64,000 bases of DNA from an uncultured Treponema sp. Lineage in GTDB: Bacteria; Spirochaetota; Spirochaetia; Treponematales; Treponemataceae. This document shows positions 25,376-32,775 of this stretch, piece by piece (positions within the stretch are counted from its first letter, which is position 1; each line of letters opens with the position of its first letter). Under the pieces are notes generated by a model. The model was not told the DNA's origin. It made no database searches and saw only the letters and a list, made by a program, of their open reading frames with translations. The stretch lies in the NCBI GenBank assembly GCA_900317625.1, contig ONHK01000001.1:124001-188000 (forward strand), in the 5' to 3' direction. Both the position numbers and the translations under genes were made by a program.

Positions 25376-25447
25376 GCGGAAATAGCTCAGTGGTAGAGCG
25401 CCACCTTGCCAAGGTGGATGTCGCGGGTCCGACTCCCGTTTTCCGCT
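25376..25447 (+). tRNA. tRNA-Gly (GCC), copy 1
   Basis: Acceptor GCGGAAA/TTTCCGC, anticodon stem CCACC/GGTGG with loop TTGCCAA giving GCC, discriminator T. CCA not encoded. It is identical to the copy 36 bases downstream. Confidence 0.93.
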
Positions 25448-25483
25448 CTAACAAGATTAAATGGCCGGAAAAGCGCCAGATTT

Positions 25484-25555
25484 GCGGAAATAGCTCAGTG
25501 GTAGAGCGCCACCTTGCCAAGGTGGATGTCGCGGGTCCGACTCCCGTTTTCCGCT
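25484..25555 (+). tRNA. tRNA-Gly (GCC), copy 2
   Basis: An exact 72-base duplicate of the preceding tRNA-Gly, in the same transcript ahead of the terminator. Confidence 0.93.
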
Positions 25556-25563
25556 CTAAATTT

Positions 25564-25596
25564 AAAAGCGATTCAGGGCGTCTGAATCGCTTTTTT
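25564..25596 (+). terminator. Intrinsic terminator of the tRNA cluster
   Basis: A 13-bp stem AAAAGCGATTCAG with its complement (25564-25576 and 25582-25594), a 5-base loop, and a T-tract. Confidence 0.95.
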
Positions 25597-25662
25597 GTTA
25601 TATTGAGCAGCTTTCAAAATTTTGTTTTGAAAACAGCTTATTTCAATTTTAAGGAGCAAAAA

Positions 25663-26958
25663 GTGAAACTCACAACAGAATTCACTAGTCTTGAAAAATC
25701 AGCTGTTAAGTTGACAGTAACTATCGCAAAAAAAGATGTTCAGGAATCTTACAATGAAGTTTTGGCAAAATATACTAAGAATGCACAGATTCCAGGATTT
25801 AGAAAAGGACACGTACCGGCAAATATTCTTGAACGCAAATATGGCGAAGGAATCAAGGCTGATGCTCTAAGCGAACTTATCGACAAATCTCTTAACGAAA
25901 TCTTTGAAAAGGAAACTGAGAACCGCCCTCTTCCTTATCAGCAGCCAATCATGGAAAAAGTTCCAGAAATGGATGTTTCAAAAGACCTTTCATACACTGT
26001 AACTTACGATGTTTTCCCTAAAGTTGAAGTAAAGAATTTTAGTGGAATCACTATCAAAGAGCCACAAGTTACAATTTCAGACAAAGACCTTGAAAATGAG
26101 CTTAAGGCAATCCAGGAACGTAATGCAGTTGTTATCGACAAAAAAGCTGATGAACCAGCAGAAAAAGATAATATTGTTACTGTTGACTACGAAGAAGAAA
26201 ACGGTGAAAAGCGCAACGGTTATGTATTCACAATCGGTTCTGGTGATGATGCATATGGCATTGACGACCAGGTAATCGGAATGAAGAAAGATGAAACAAA
26301 AGAATTTGAAAAGGATTCAAAGAAAATCAAGGTTACTGTAAAGACTATAAAAGTCCGCAACCTTCCGGCTCTTGATGATGACCTTGCACAGGATGTAAAT
26401 GAAAAATTCAAGACTCTTGATGATTTGAAGAAAGATATTTCCCGCAATATGGAAGTTGCAAAAAATAGAAAACTTTCAGAACTTAAGTCTCAGTCTTTGC
26501 TCGAACAGCTTGTAGAAAAGAATCCTTTTGAAATTCCAGCTTCAATGCTTGCAGCAGAACTTGACGGACGTTGGCGCATGATGGCCCAGCAGTTCCAGAC
26601 AACACCAGAACAGCTTGAGAAAATGGTTGTTTCTTCAGGCCAGACAAAAGAAGCTATGCTCAAGGAATGGACTGGCGACAGCGAAAAAATGCTCAAGAGC
26701 AGAATCATCGTTGATTCACTTATAAAAGCTAGAAATATTTCTGTTACTCCAGAAGAAATTGAGGAACAGTACAAAAAAATCGCAGATGAAGGCGGAATGG
26801 ATATTGAGGAAGTAAAAAAGCACTATTCAGACCCACGCTCAAAAGAATGGCTTATTGACGACACAAAAGAGCAGAAACTTTACAACGAGCTTTATAAGGA
26901 AGTAAAAGTTTCAAAGGGTGACAAAACTTCATTCTCTGACTTATTTGCAATAAAATAA
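25663..26958 (+). CDS. tig: Trigger factor
   Basis: Ribosome-associated chaperone and peptidyl-prolyl isomerase, 431 residues. The N-terminal ribosome-binding domain contains the signature GFRKGHVPANILERKYG. The FKBP domain follows (NIVTVDYEEENGEKRNGYVFTIGSGDDAYG...VIGMKKDETKEFE), and the C-terminal chaperone domain completes it. The start is GTG 25663 with AAGGAG at 25651-25656; the frame is open further upstream through the tRNA genes but that part cannot be protein. A tig-clpP-clpX gene order is common in bacteria. Confidence 0.96.
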   Translation: MKLTTEFTSLEKSAVKLTVTIAKKDVQESYNEVLAKYTKNAQIPGFRKGHVPANILERKYGEGIKADALSELIDKSLNEIFEKETENRPLPYQQPIMEKVPEMDVSKDLSYTVTYDVFPKVEVKNFSGITIKEPQVTISDKDLENELKAIQERNAVVIDKKADEPAEKDNIVTVDYEEENGEKRNGYVFTIGSGDDAYGIDDQVIGMKKDETKEFEKDSKKIKVTVKTIKVRNLPALDDDLAQDVNEKFKTLDDLKKDISRNMEVAKNRKLSELKSQSLLEQLVEKNPFEIPASMLAAELDGRWRMMAQQFQTTPEQLEKMVVSSGQTKEAMLKEWTGDSEKMLKSRIIVDSLIKARNISVTPEEIEEQYKKIADEGGMDIEEVKKHYSDPRSKEWLIDDTKEQKLYNELYKEVKVSKGDKTSFSDLFAIK

Positions 26959-26973
26959 AATTATTTTGAAATA

Positions 26974-27010
26974 AAAAAAGGAATGTACTTTCCGTACATT
27001 CCTTTTTTTT
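26974..27010 (+). terminator. Intrinsic terminator after tig
   Basis: GGAATGTAC/GTACATTCC (26980-26988 with 26994-27002), flanked by A- and T-tracts, 5-base loop. Confidence 0.95.
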
Positions 27011-27050
27011 GACTTACAGACAAAATATCGCTATATTTAAAACATAGCGA
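27009..27050 (+). promoter_or_regulatory. Promoter and candidate operator of clpP-clpX
   Basis: TTGACT (27009-27014), a 17-base spacer and TATATT (27032-27037) form a good sigma-70 promoter. A 7-bp inverted repeat TCGCTAT/ATAGCGA (27028-27034 with 27044-27050) straddles the -10 and the likely start site, the position of a repressor operator. Confidence 0.65.
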
Positions 27051-27096
27051 AAAACCATAAAGTTTTTCAAAATCCCTTAAACGAAAAGGATTAAAA

Positions 27097-27699
27097 ATGA
27101 ACGAACAGATGAATACTTTAGTTCCATACGTTGTTGAACGCAGTGGTAACGGTGAAAGATCCTATGACATTTTCTCGCGTCTTTTAAAGGAACGCATTAT
27201 TTTTATTGATGGAGAAATAAACGATGCTACAGCAGACCTTGTTGTGGCACAGATTCTTTTTCTTGAATCAGAAAATTCTGAAAAAGATATAAGCATTTAT
27301 ATCAATTCCCCAGGCGGCTCTGTAACAGCGGGACTCGCGATTTATGACACAATGCAATACGTAAAGTGCCCGATTCAGACAATTTGTCTTGGTCAGGCAG
27401 CAAGCATGGGTGCCTTTCTTCTTGCAGGAGGAACAAAAGGCAAACGCTACACACTTCCATCTGCGCGGGTTATGATTCATCAACCTTGGGGCGGTGTTGA
27501 AGGTCAGGAATCAGATATTGCAATCCATGCAAAGGAAATTTTGCGTCTCAAAAAACTTACAATCGAACATTTTGCAGAGCAGACAGGAAAATCTTTTGAT
27601 GAAGTTGCAAAAGACATGGAACGGGATTTCTTTATGAATGCAGAAGAAGCTCTCGCATATGGAATTGTTGATGAAGTTATGGAAAAGAGGAAGAAATAA
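27097..27699 (+). CDS. clpP: ATP-dependent Clp protease proteolytic subunit
   Basis: Serine protease subunit, 200 residues. The catalytic serine motif [11 protein letters not shown], the catalytic histidine motif MIHQPWGG and the INSPGGSV oxyanion segment are intact. ClpP forms a double heptamer that degrades substrates unfolded by ClpX. The processed N-terminal propeptide is short ([14 protein letters not shown]). It overlaps the clpX ATG by one base. Confidence 0.97.
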   Translation: MNEQMNTLVPYVVERSGNGERSYDIFSRLLKERIIFIDGEINDATADLVVAQILFLESENSEKDISIYINSPGGSVTAGLAIYDTMQYVKCPIQTICLGQAASMGAFLLAGGTKGKRYTLPSARVMIHQPWGGVEGQESDIAIHAKEILRLKKLTIEHFAEQTGKSFDEVAKDMERDFFMNAEEALAYGIVDEVMEKRKK

Positions 27700-28976
27700 T
27701 GAGAAGATTTGGAAGCGATGCTCGTTACTGTTCATTCTGCGGGAAACCGCAAGATGCTTCAAGACATCTTGTTGCAGGTCCTTCTGGAAATATAAATATC
27801 TGCAACAACTGTATTGCAGTTTGCCAGGAAATTCTGCGTCAGGAAGAAGATACAGTCTCACCTATCAATCTTACAGAAGTTCCTACGCCAAAAGAATTCA
27901 AGGAATATCTTGACCAGTATGTAATTGGTCAGGATGACGCAAAAAAGGTTCTTTCAGTTGCTGTTTACAACCATTACAAAAGAATGTCAATTCCAAAGCT
28001 GGAGCAAAAAACCGGTGATGTGAAAATTGAAAAATCAAACATTCTTCTGATTGGACCGACAGGCTCTGGAAAAACTCTTCTTGCAAAAACTTTGGCGGAA
28101 AAACTGAAAGTTCCTTTTGCAATTGCTGATGCAACAACTCTTACAGAAGCTGGATATGTTGGTGAAGATGTTGAAAATGTGCTTTTGAAACTCATAAATG
28201 CCGCAGACGGTGATGTTGCCGCAGCAGAACGGGGAATCATTTTTATTGATGAAATTGATAAAATCGCAAGAAAAAGTGAAAATACTTCAATTACGCGTGA
28301 TGTTTCCGGTGAAGGCGTTCAGCAGGCACTTTTAAAAATTATCGAAGGAACAACAGCAAGCGTTCCACCGCAGGGCGGAAGAAAACATCCTAACCAGGAA
28401 ATGATCCAGATTGACACAACAAATATTCTCTTCATTCTTGGCGGAGCTTTTGTTGGTCTAGACAAAATCATTGAACAAAGAACTGCAGAACATTCAATGG
28501 GATTCGGCTCTAACGTAGGAGAACTTACTCCTGAACAGCAGCGCGAACTTTTAAGTCTTTGCACACCGGACGACCTTGTAAAATTCGGAATCATTCCTGA
28601 GCTTATCGGCCGTATGCCAATGACTGTCGCATTAAAAGAACTTACAAAAGAAGATCTTGTAAATATTCTTACAGAACCAAAAAATGCGATTACAAAACAG
28701 TTCAAGGCTTCTTTTGCAATGGATGACATGGATATTGAATTCACACATGACGCAATTGAAGCGATTGCAGACGAAGCAATCAGGCAAAAAACTGGAGCGC
28801 GTGGTCTTCGTTCAATTGTTGAAAAATGCCTTACAAATACAATGTATGAAGTTCCAAGCATAAAAGGACATAAGGTTCTTAACATCACAAAGGAAATCAT
28901 TGAGTCAAATGGAAAATATGACCTGATGAAATTCCTAAAAGTTGAACCGGAAGAACAAAAAAAACTTAATGCTTAA
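27699..28976 (+). CDS. clpX: ATP-dependent Clp protease ATP-binding subunit ClpX
   Basis: AAA+ unfoldase, 425 residues. An N-terminal C4 zinc-binding domain (YCSFCGKPQ...NICNNC), Walker [16 protein letters not shown], Walker [12 protein letters not shown], the pore loop GYVGEDV and a sensor-2 region ([12 protein letters not shown]) are seen. The IGF-type loop for ClpP contact is expected near HSMGFGS. It is translated from an ATG overlapping the clpP stop. Confidence 0.97.
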   Translation: MRRFGSDARYCSFCGKPQDASRHLVAGPSGNINICNNCIAVCQEILRQEEDTVSPINLTEVPTPKEFKEYLDQYVIGQDDAKKVLSVAVYNHYKRMSIPKLEQKTGDVKIEKSNILLIGPTGSGKTLLAKTLAEKLKVPFAIADATTLTEAGYVGEDVENVLLKLINAADGDVAAAERGIIFIDEIDKIARKSENTSITRDVSGEGVQQALLKIIEGTTASVPPQGGRKHPNQEMIQIDTTNILFILGGAFVGLDKIIEQRTAEHSMGFGSNVGELTPEQQRELLSLCTPDDLVKFGIIPELIGRMPMTVALKELTKEDLVNILTEPKNAITKQFKASFAMDDMDIEFTHDAIEAIADEAIRQKTGARGLRSIVEKCLTNTMYEVPSIKGHKVLNITKEIIESNGKYDLMKFLKVEPEEQKKLNA

Positions 28977-28983
28977 AATAAAG

Positions 28984-29011
28984 AGGTCTGGATTTTTTTC
29001 CAGACCTTTTT
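28984..29011 (+). terminator. Intrinsic terminator after clpX
   Basis: AGGTCTGG/CCAGACCT stem (28984-28991 with 29000-29007) with an 8-base loop and a T-tail. It also lies just downstream of the convergent glycosyltransferase gene. Confidence 0.92.
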
Positions 29012-29013
29012 GA

Positions 29014-30129
29014 TTATTTTACAAGATTTTTTGCAATCTCAATTGTCTTTGTGATTGTATTTTCCCAATTAAATTTGGCCGACCATTCAAAACCTCGCTT
29101 CACAAGATTTTCACGGAGTTTTTTGTCTGTTGCAAGTTTCTCCAACGTGCAGGCAATATCAATAATATTATCAGCATCAAAATAAACCACGGCATCACCA
29201 CCGATTTCTGGAAGAGCACCCGCATTCGAGCAGCCAACAGGAATTCCAGTCGCCATTGCTTCTAGAATTGGAAGCCCCACCCCTTCACATACAGAAGGAA
29301 AAACCAGTGCTTCTGCGCCAGCGTATAGCTGCGGAAAACTTTCATGTGGAAAATATCCTGTAAGGAAAATATCAGATGCAAATTCTGAATTAAAAGCCTC
29401 TTTATGGACTTCCGACGAATATAAATCATCACTGCCGGCAATAACAAGCCTGTGCGGAAGTCCAGTTTTCTTTTTGAAAAGTGAAAAAGCCTTTATAAGC
29501 TCAACGTGTTTTTTTTCTGCACCGGAAAGTCTTGAACCATAAATGAAATATGGCTTCTTTATCGCAAAAGGCTTTATGTCTACAACATCATCAGTAACAT
29601 CAATTTGCGGATAAAACAATTTGTGATCAATTCCGTTATAAACAACTTCTATTTTTGATTTTTCAATTCCATGAGAAACAAGATCATCGCGGATATAACA
29701 GCTAGCTGCAATAATTTTCTGAACTTTTAGAAGTCCACGCTTTATCTGAAGTTTCTGAATCCAGTCCTTTTTTCCTTCTATCAGACCGGAAAGAACAGTA
29801 TTAACAACTGCAATTCCAGGAGTCTTAAAGCTGATTGGCAGAACTTTTTCTGGCGCTTCATAAAAAACAACATCATATTTTCTGGATGCCACAAATTTTC
29901 CAGAATTCGTAAAATGCCAAAAACGCTCAGAACTTAAATTGTCACCAACAGAAACCGCCTCAAACGGAATATCTTTTCCAGAATTATATGTAAATCTGTC
30001 AAGTTCAGGTCCAAAAAGTTCAAAATCAATTCCTTCAATCTTAGGAAGATTTGCAATGAACGAAAGAAGATAAGTTCCCAAACCAGATCTCGCATGATCA
30101 CAACCAAAGGTGTCTATACCAATCCTCAT
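29014..30129 (-). CDS. Glycosyltransferase, GT-B fold (family 4 type)
   Basis: A 371-residue cytoplasmic or membrane-associated sugar transferase using a nucleotide-sugar donor. The N-terminal domain has the acceptor-side glycine motif (ARSGLGTYL). The C-terminal donor domain has YGSRLSGAEKKHVELIKAF, VIAGSDD, the LTGYFPHESFPQLYAGAEALVFPS run and the retaining-GT E-x7-E motif in EGVGLPILEAMATGIPVGCSNAGALPEIGG. Acceptor and product are unknown; there are no neighbouring polysaccharide genes. It is divergent from the helicase gene with a 48-base gap. Confidence 0.9.
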   Translation of the reverse strand: MRIGIDTFGCDHARSGLGTYLLSFIANLPKIEGIDFELFGPELDRFTYNSGKDIPFEAVSVGDNLSSERFWHFTNSGKFVASRKYDVVFYEAPEKVLPISFKTPGIAVVNTVLSGLIEGKKDWIQKLQIKRGLLKVQKIIAASCYIRDDLVSHGIEKSKIEVVYNGIDHKLFYPQIDVTDDVVDIKPFAIKKPYFIYGSRLSGAEKKHVELIKAFSLFKKKTGLPHRLVIAGSDDLYSSEVHKEAFNSEFASDIFLTGYFPHESFPQLYAGAEALVFPSVCEGVGLPILEAMATGIPVGCSNAGALPEIGGDAVVYFDADNIIDIACTLEKLATDKKLRENLVKRGFEWSAKFNWENTITKTIEIAKNLVK

Positions 30130-30177
30130 AATTTTTTAATTATAGCACAAAAATCTCTTATATGCTATATTTTATCT

Positions 30178-31314
30178 ATGACTGAAAATATATTTAATTC
30201 GCTTCCAAAAAATCTTGTAGAAAAATTGACTTCTATGAATATAACTGAACCAACAAAAGTTCAGCAAAAAGTTATTCCAATTCTTATGGAAGGAAAAAAT
30301 CTTGTATTTCAGTCTGAAACAGGAACTGGAAAAACTTTCGCATATCTATTGCCGCTTATAACAAAACTCCAGAAAGCGGCTGAAACCGAAAATCCGAACG
30401 AAAAACACGCAAAAATCATCGTGTGCGCTCCGACTTTTGAACTTTCATCGCAGATAAAAATGGCGGTTCAGAACATTTCTTCAATAAAAACAGCACTTTT
30501 CATCGGCGGTTCACCAATCAAACGGCAGACAGAAGCCTTAAAGGAAAAACCTGAAATTGTGATTGGAACTCCTGCCCGGCTGGTGGAACTTATTCGTCTG
30601 AAGAAACTTAAAACTCAATATGTGAATGCGCTTGTTTTTGACGAAGCCGACCGCCTTGTAAAAAAAGAACTTATCCAGGAATGCACTGAACTAAAAAATC
30701 TTGTTCCACAAATTGCGCAAATCATAGCCTGCACCGCAACTATTGACAGCGGAACAAAAAAATTCTTTTCTGACTCAGAGATTGAAATTCTTCCGAAAGA
30801 AGATGTTCTTGCAAAAAATATTACACATTGGGCAATCTACGCAGAAACTCGGGACAAAATTGATACGCTCAGAAAATTTCTTGCAGCAGAAAATCCAGAA
30901 AAAGCGCTCGTATTTGCCAGCCGCGCTGATCAAGTTGAAAATATCTACTCAAAATTGAAATACAAAAAAGTTGAATGTGCCTGTCTTTACGCAAAAGCTG
31001 ACAAACAAGCCAGAAAAGCGGCAATTGACAGATTCCGGAGCGGAAAAGAACATATTTTAATTACAAGCGATCTTGGAGCGCGAGGACTTGATATAAACGG
31101 TATTTCACATGTAATACAGATGGATTTACCTTCTGACTCTGATTTTTTTATACATAGAGCCGGAAGAACTGCAAGAGCTGGAAAAACTGGAATCAATGTT
31201 GTGATTGGTGATGAATACGAAATGAAGGCATTTGCCGCACTTGAAAAAAAACTTAGAATAAAGGTTTTTCCGAAAGAAATAAGGAATGGAAAAGTTCAGG
31301 CACCGGTTATTTAA
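30178..31314 (+). CDS. DEAD-box RNA helicase
   Basis: A 378-residue ATP-dependent RNA helicase with a minimal two-domain core. Seen are the Q-motif context (TEPTKVQQKVIP), motif I SETGTGKTFAY, motif Ia-type APTFELSSQ, motif Ib GTPARL, motif II DEADR, motif III CTAT in place of SAT, motif V TSDLGARGLDI and motif VI HRAGRTARAG. There is no long C-terminal RNA-binding extension. Ribosome assembly or RNA decay is the usual role. The start at 30178 is preferred to an ATG 28 codons upstream that would place hydrophobic junk ahead of the Q-motif. The stop overlaps the convergent truB stop. Confidence 0.93.
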   Translation: MTENIFNSLPKNLVEKLTSMNITEPTKVQQKVIPILMEGKNLVFQSETGTGKTFAYLLPLITKLQKAAETENPNEKHAKIIVCAPTFELSSQIKMAVQNISSIKTALFIGGSPIKRQTEALKEKPEIVIGTPARLVELIRLKKLKTQYVNALVFDEADRLVKKELIQECTELKNLVPQIAQIIACTATIDSGTKKFFSDSEIEILPKEDVLAKNITHWAIYAETRDKIDTLRKFLAAENPEKALVFASRADQVENIYSKLKYKKVECACLYAKADKQARKAAIDRFRSGKEHILITSDLGARGLDINGISHVIQMDLPSDSDFFIHRAGRTARAGKTGINVVIGDEYEMKAFAALEKKLRIKVFPKEIRNGKVQAPVI

Positions 31315-32360
31315 TGCACGACAAATGAATAAGAAAAATAGCCCTGCTCATTTTTTTCCAGAAGACCTTTAAAATCTTCTGAGGGCGTAAAAACTGCCGC
31401 GATTTTTTCTTTTACTTCAAACGGAGATGTTGTAAACATATTGCTCTGGAGTTTTGCTCCATTTTCAAAAAGAACGTTCTTTCCTTCTGCAAGCGTAAGA
31501 CAGCCGAAACCGCACAAAGAAGCAAGTTCCTTTATCATTGGAACAGATTTTTTTACACATTGACTTTCCAGTTCAAGTTCTGCACTATCAGGTTCTTTTT
31601 TTATATGAATATTATTTTTTTTATTTTCCTGCGCAATCTGTTCAAGTTTTTTTGTTTTTTCAGCGGAAATAAACGCATTCTCAATATTAAATTCTTCAAG
31701 TTCAGAAAAACCTGCAGCATCTTCAAGCCGGAAATTTCCTACTTTTGTGCGCAAAAGCCCTACAAGATGCCCTGCACTTCCACATTCGATGGCAATATCC
31801 CGGGCTAAAGAACGAATATATGTTCCTTTTGAAACTGAAAATTCAATGCAACATGCAAGAACGCGTTTCTCATCATTTTTTACGGAAGAATCCAGCAGAA
31901 TTTCCTGAATTTCTGCGGAAAAAACTTGAACCGGGCGAAACGGAATCTCAGTAGTTTTTCCACTTCGGGCTAAATCGCTTGCACGTTTTCCGTCAATATG
32001 GATTGCGCTGAAACTTGGCGGCTGCTGCATTATTTTTCCGGTAAACTTTTTTACAGCCACCTCCAAATCTTTTTGTGTCGGAAGTTCCGCACGGCGCACG
32101 ATATTTCCGGTACATTCAAGAGTATCTGTCTCTTCGCCAAATTTTATTACAGCTTTATAAGTTTTGCTGAATTCGGTTATTCTTCCTGCAAGCCTAGTCA
32201 ACGAGCCAACGCACACAACAAGAAGCCCGGCAGCAAAACTGTCAAGCGTTCCTGTGTGTCCGACTTTTGAAGTCTTAAAAGCGTGTTTCACAGTGAAAAG
32301 GCTCGAAAAACTTGTGAGACCCGGCTTTTTTGCAAGAAGAACTATTCTATTCTGATTCAT
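31311..32360 (-). CDS. truB: tRNA pseudouridine-55 synthase
   Basis: Makes pseudouridine 55 in the T-loop of tRNAs. The catalytic motif GHTGTLDSFAAGLL contains the nucleophilic Asp. The KTYKAVIKFGEETDTLE, QQPPSFSAIHIDGKRA and KGTYIRSLARDIA motifs are also present. At 349 residues it is longer than E. coli TruB (314) because of an inserted charged region of about 60 residues (near EKTKKLEQIAQENKKNN) before the C-terminal PUA-like part. The start at 32360 lies within the last codons of rbfA (14-base overlap). It is the last gene of the nusA-infB operon. Confidence 0.94.
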   Translation of the reverse strand: MNQNRIVLLAKKPGLTSFSSLFTVKHAFKTSKVGHTGTLDSFAAGLLVVCVGSLTRLAGRITEFSKTYKAVIKFGEETDTLECTGNIVRRAELPTQKDLEVAVKKFTGKIMQQPPSFSAIHIDGKRASDLARSGKTTEIPFRPVQVFSAEIQEILLDSSVKNDEKRVLACCIEFSVSKGTYIRSLARDIAIECGSAGHLVGLLRTKVGNFRLEDAAGFSELEEFNIENAFISAEKTKKLEQIAQENKKNNIHIKKEPDSAELELESQCVKKSVPMIKELASLCGFGCLTLAEGKNVLFENGAKLQSNMFTTSPFEVKEKIAAVFTPSEDFKGLLEKNEQGYFSYSFVVH

Positions 32361-32775
32361 CAGGATTTGAATTCTCACGGGCTTTTGATTCGGCTTCCAG
32401 TTCATTCAATTTTTGAACCATATGGAAGCCTTCCTTCATGCCAGAATCAACAATGAAAGTCAGCCTTGGAAATTTTCGTATGCGCATTTTTTTTGCAATC
32501 GATGACTGTATAAATCCAGCCGCATTGTTCAATCCTGCGACTCCATTTTCAAGCATATCATCGCTTGCAAAACTTGAAACATAAACTTTTGCATAGCTTA
32601 AATCCTGGCTTACTTCAACGCGGTTCACGGAAAGGAATGGAGCTACATCCATCCGGGCTTCTTTCAAGCCTTTTTTTCCGATTACGCGAGGATCTCTTAT
32701 TTCACCCTGAAGAATCAGCTTGGAAATTTCTTCCCTAAGCTGAGCGTTCAGCCGTTCCATTCGATACTGACCCAT
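32347..32775 (-). CDS. rbfA: Ribosome-binding factor A
   Basis: Late 30S maturation factor, 142 residues. The N-terminal phrase YRMERLNAQLREEISKLILQGEIRDPRV, the SQDLSYAKVYVSSFA strand motif and the LTFIVDSGMKEGFHMVQKLNELE C-terminal motif are typical of the KH-like RbfA fold. It shares a base with the infB stop and overlaps truB, as in the common infB-rbfA-truB order. Confidence 0.95.
   Translation of the reverse strand: MGQYRMERLNAQLREEISKLILQGEIRDPRVIGKKGLKEARMDVAPFLSVNRVEVSQDLSYAKVYVSSFASDDMLENGVAGLNNAAGFIQSSIAKKMRIRKFPRLTFIVDSGMKEGFHMVQKLNELEAESKARENSNPDESE

Noticed and set aside
25336..25662. Open frame running upstream of trigger factor through the tRNA-Gly genes
   Set aside because: The apparent repeated peptide is only translation of two identical tRNA genes. 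The terminator at 25564-25596 and the GTG with ribosome site at 25663 give the real start.
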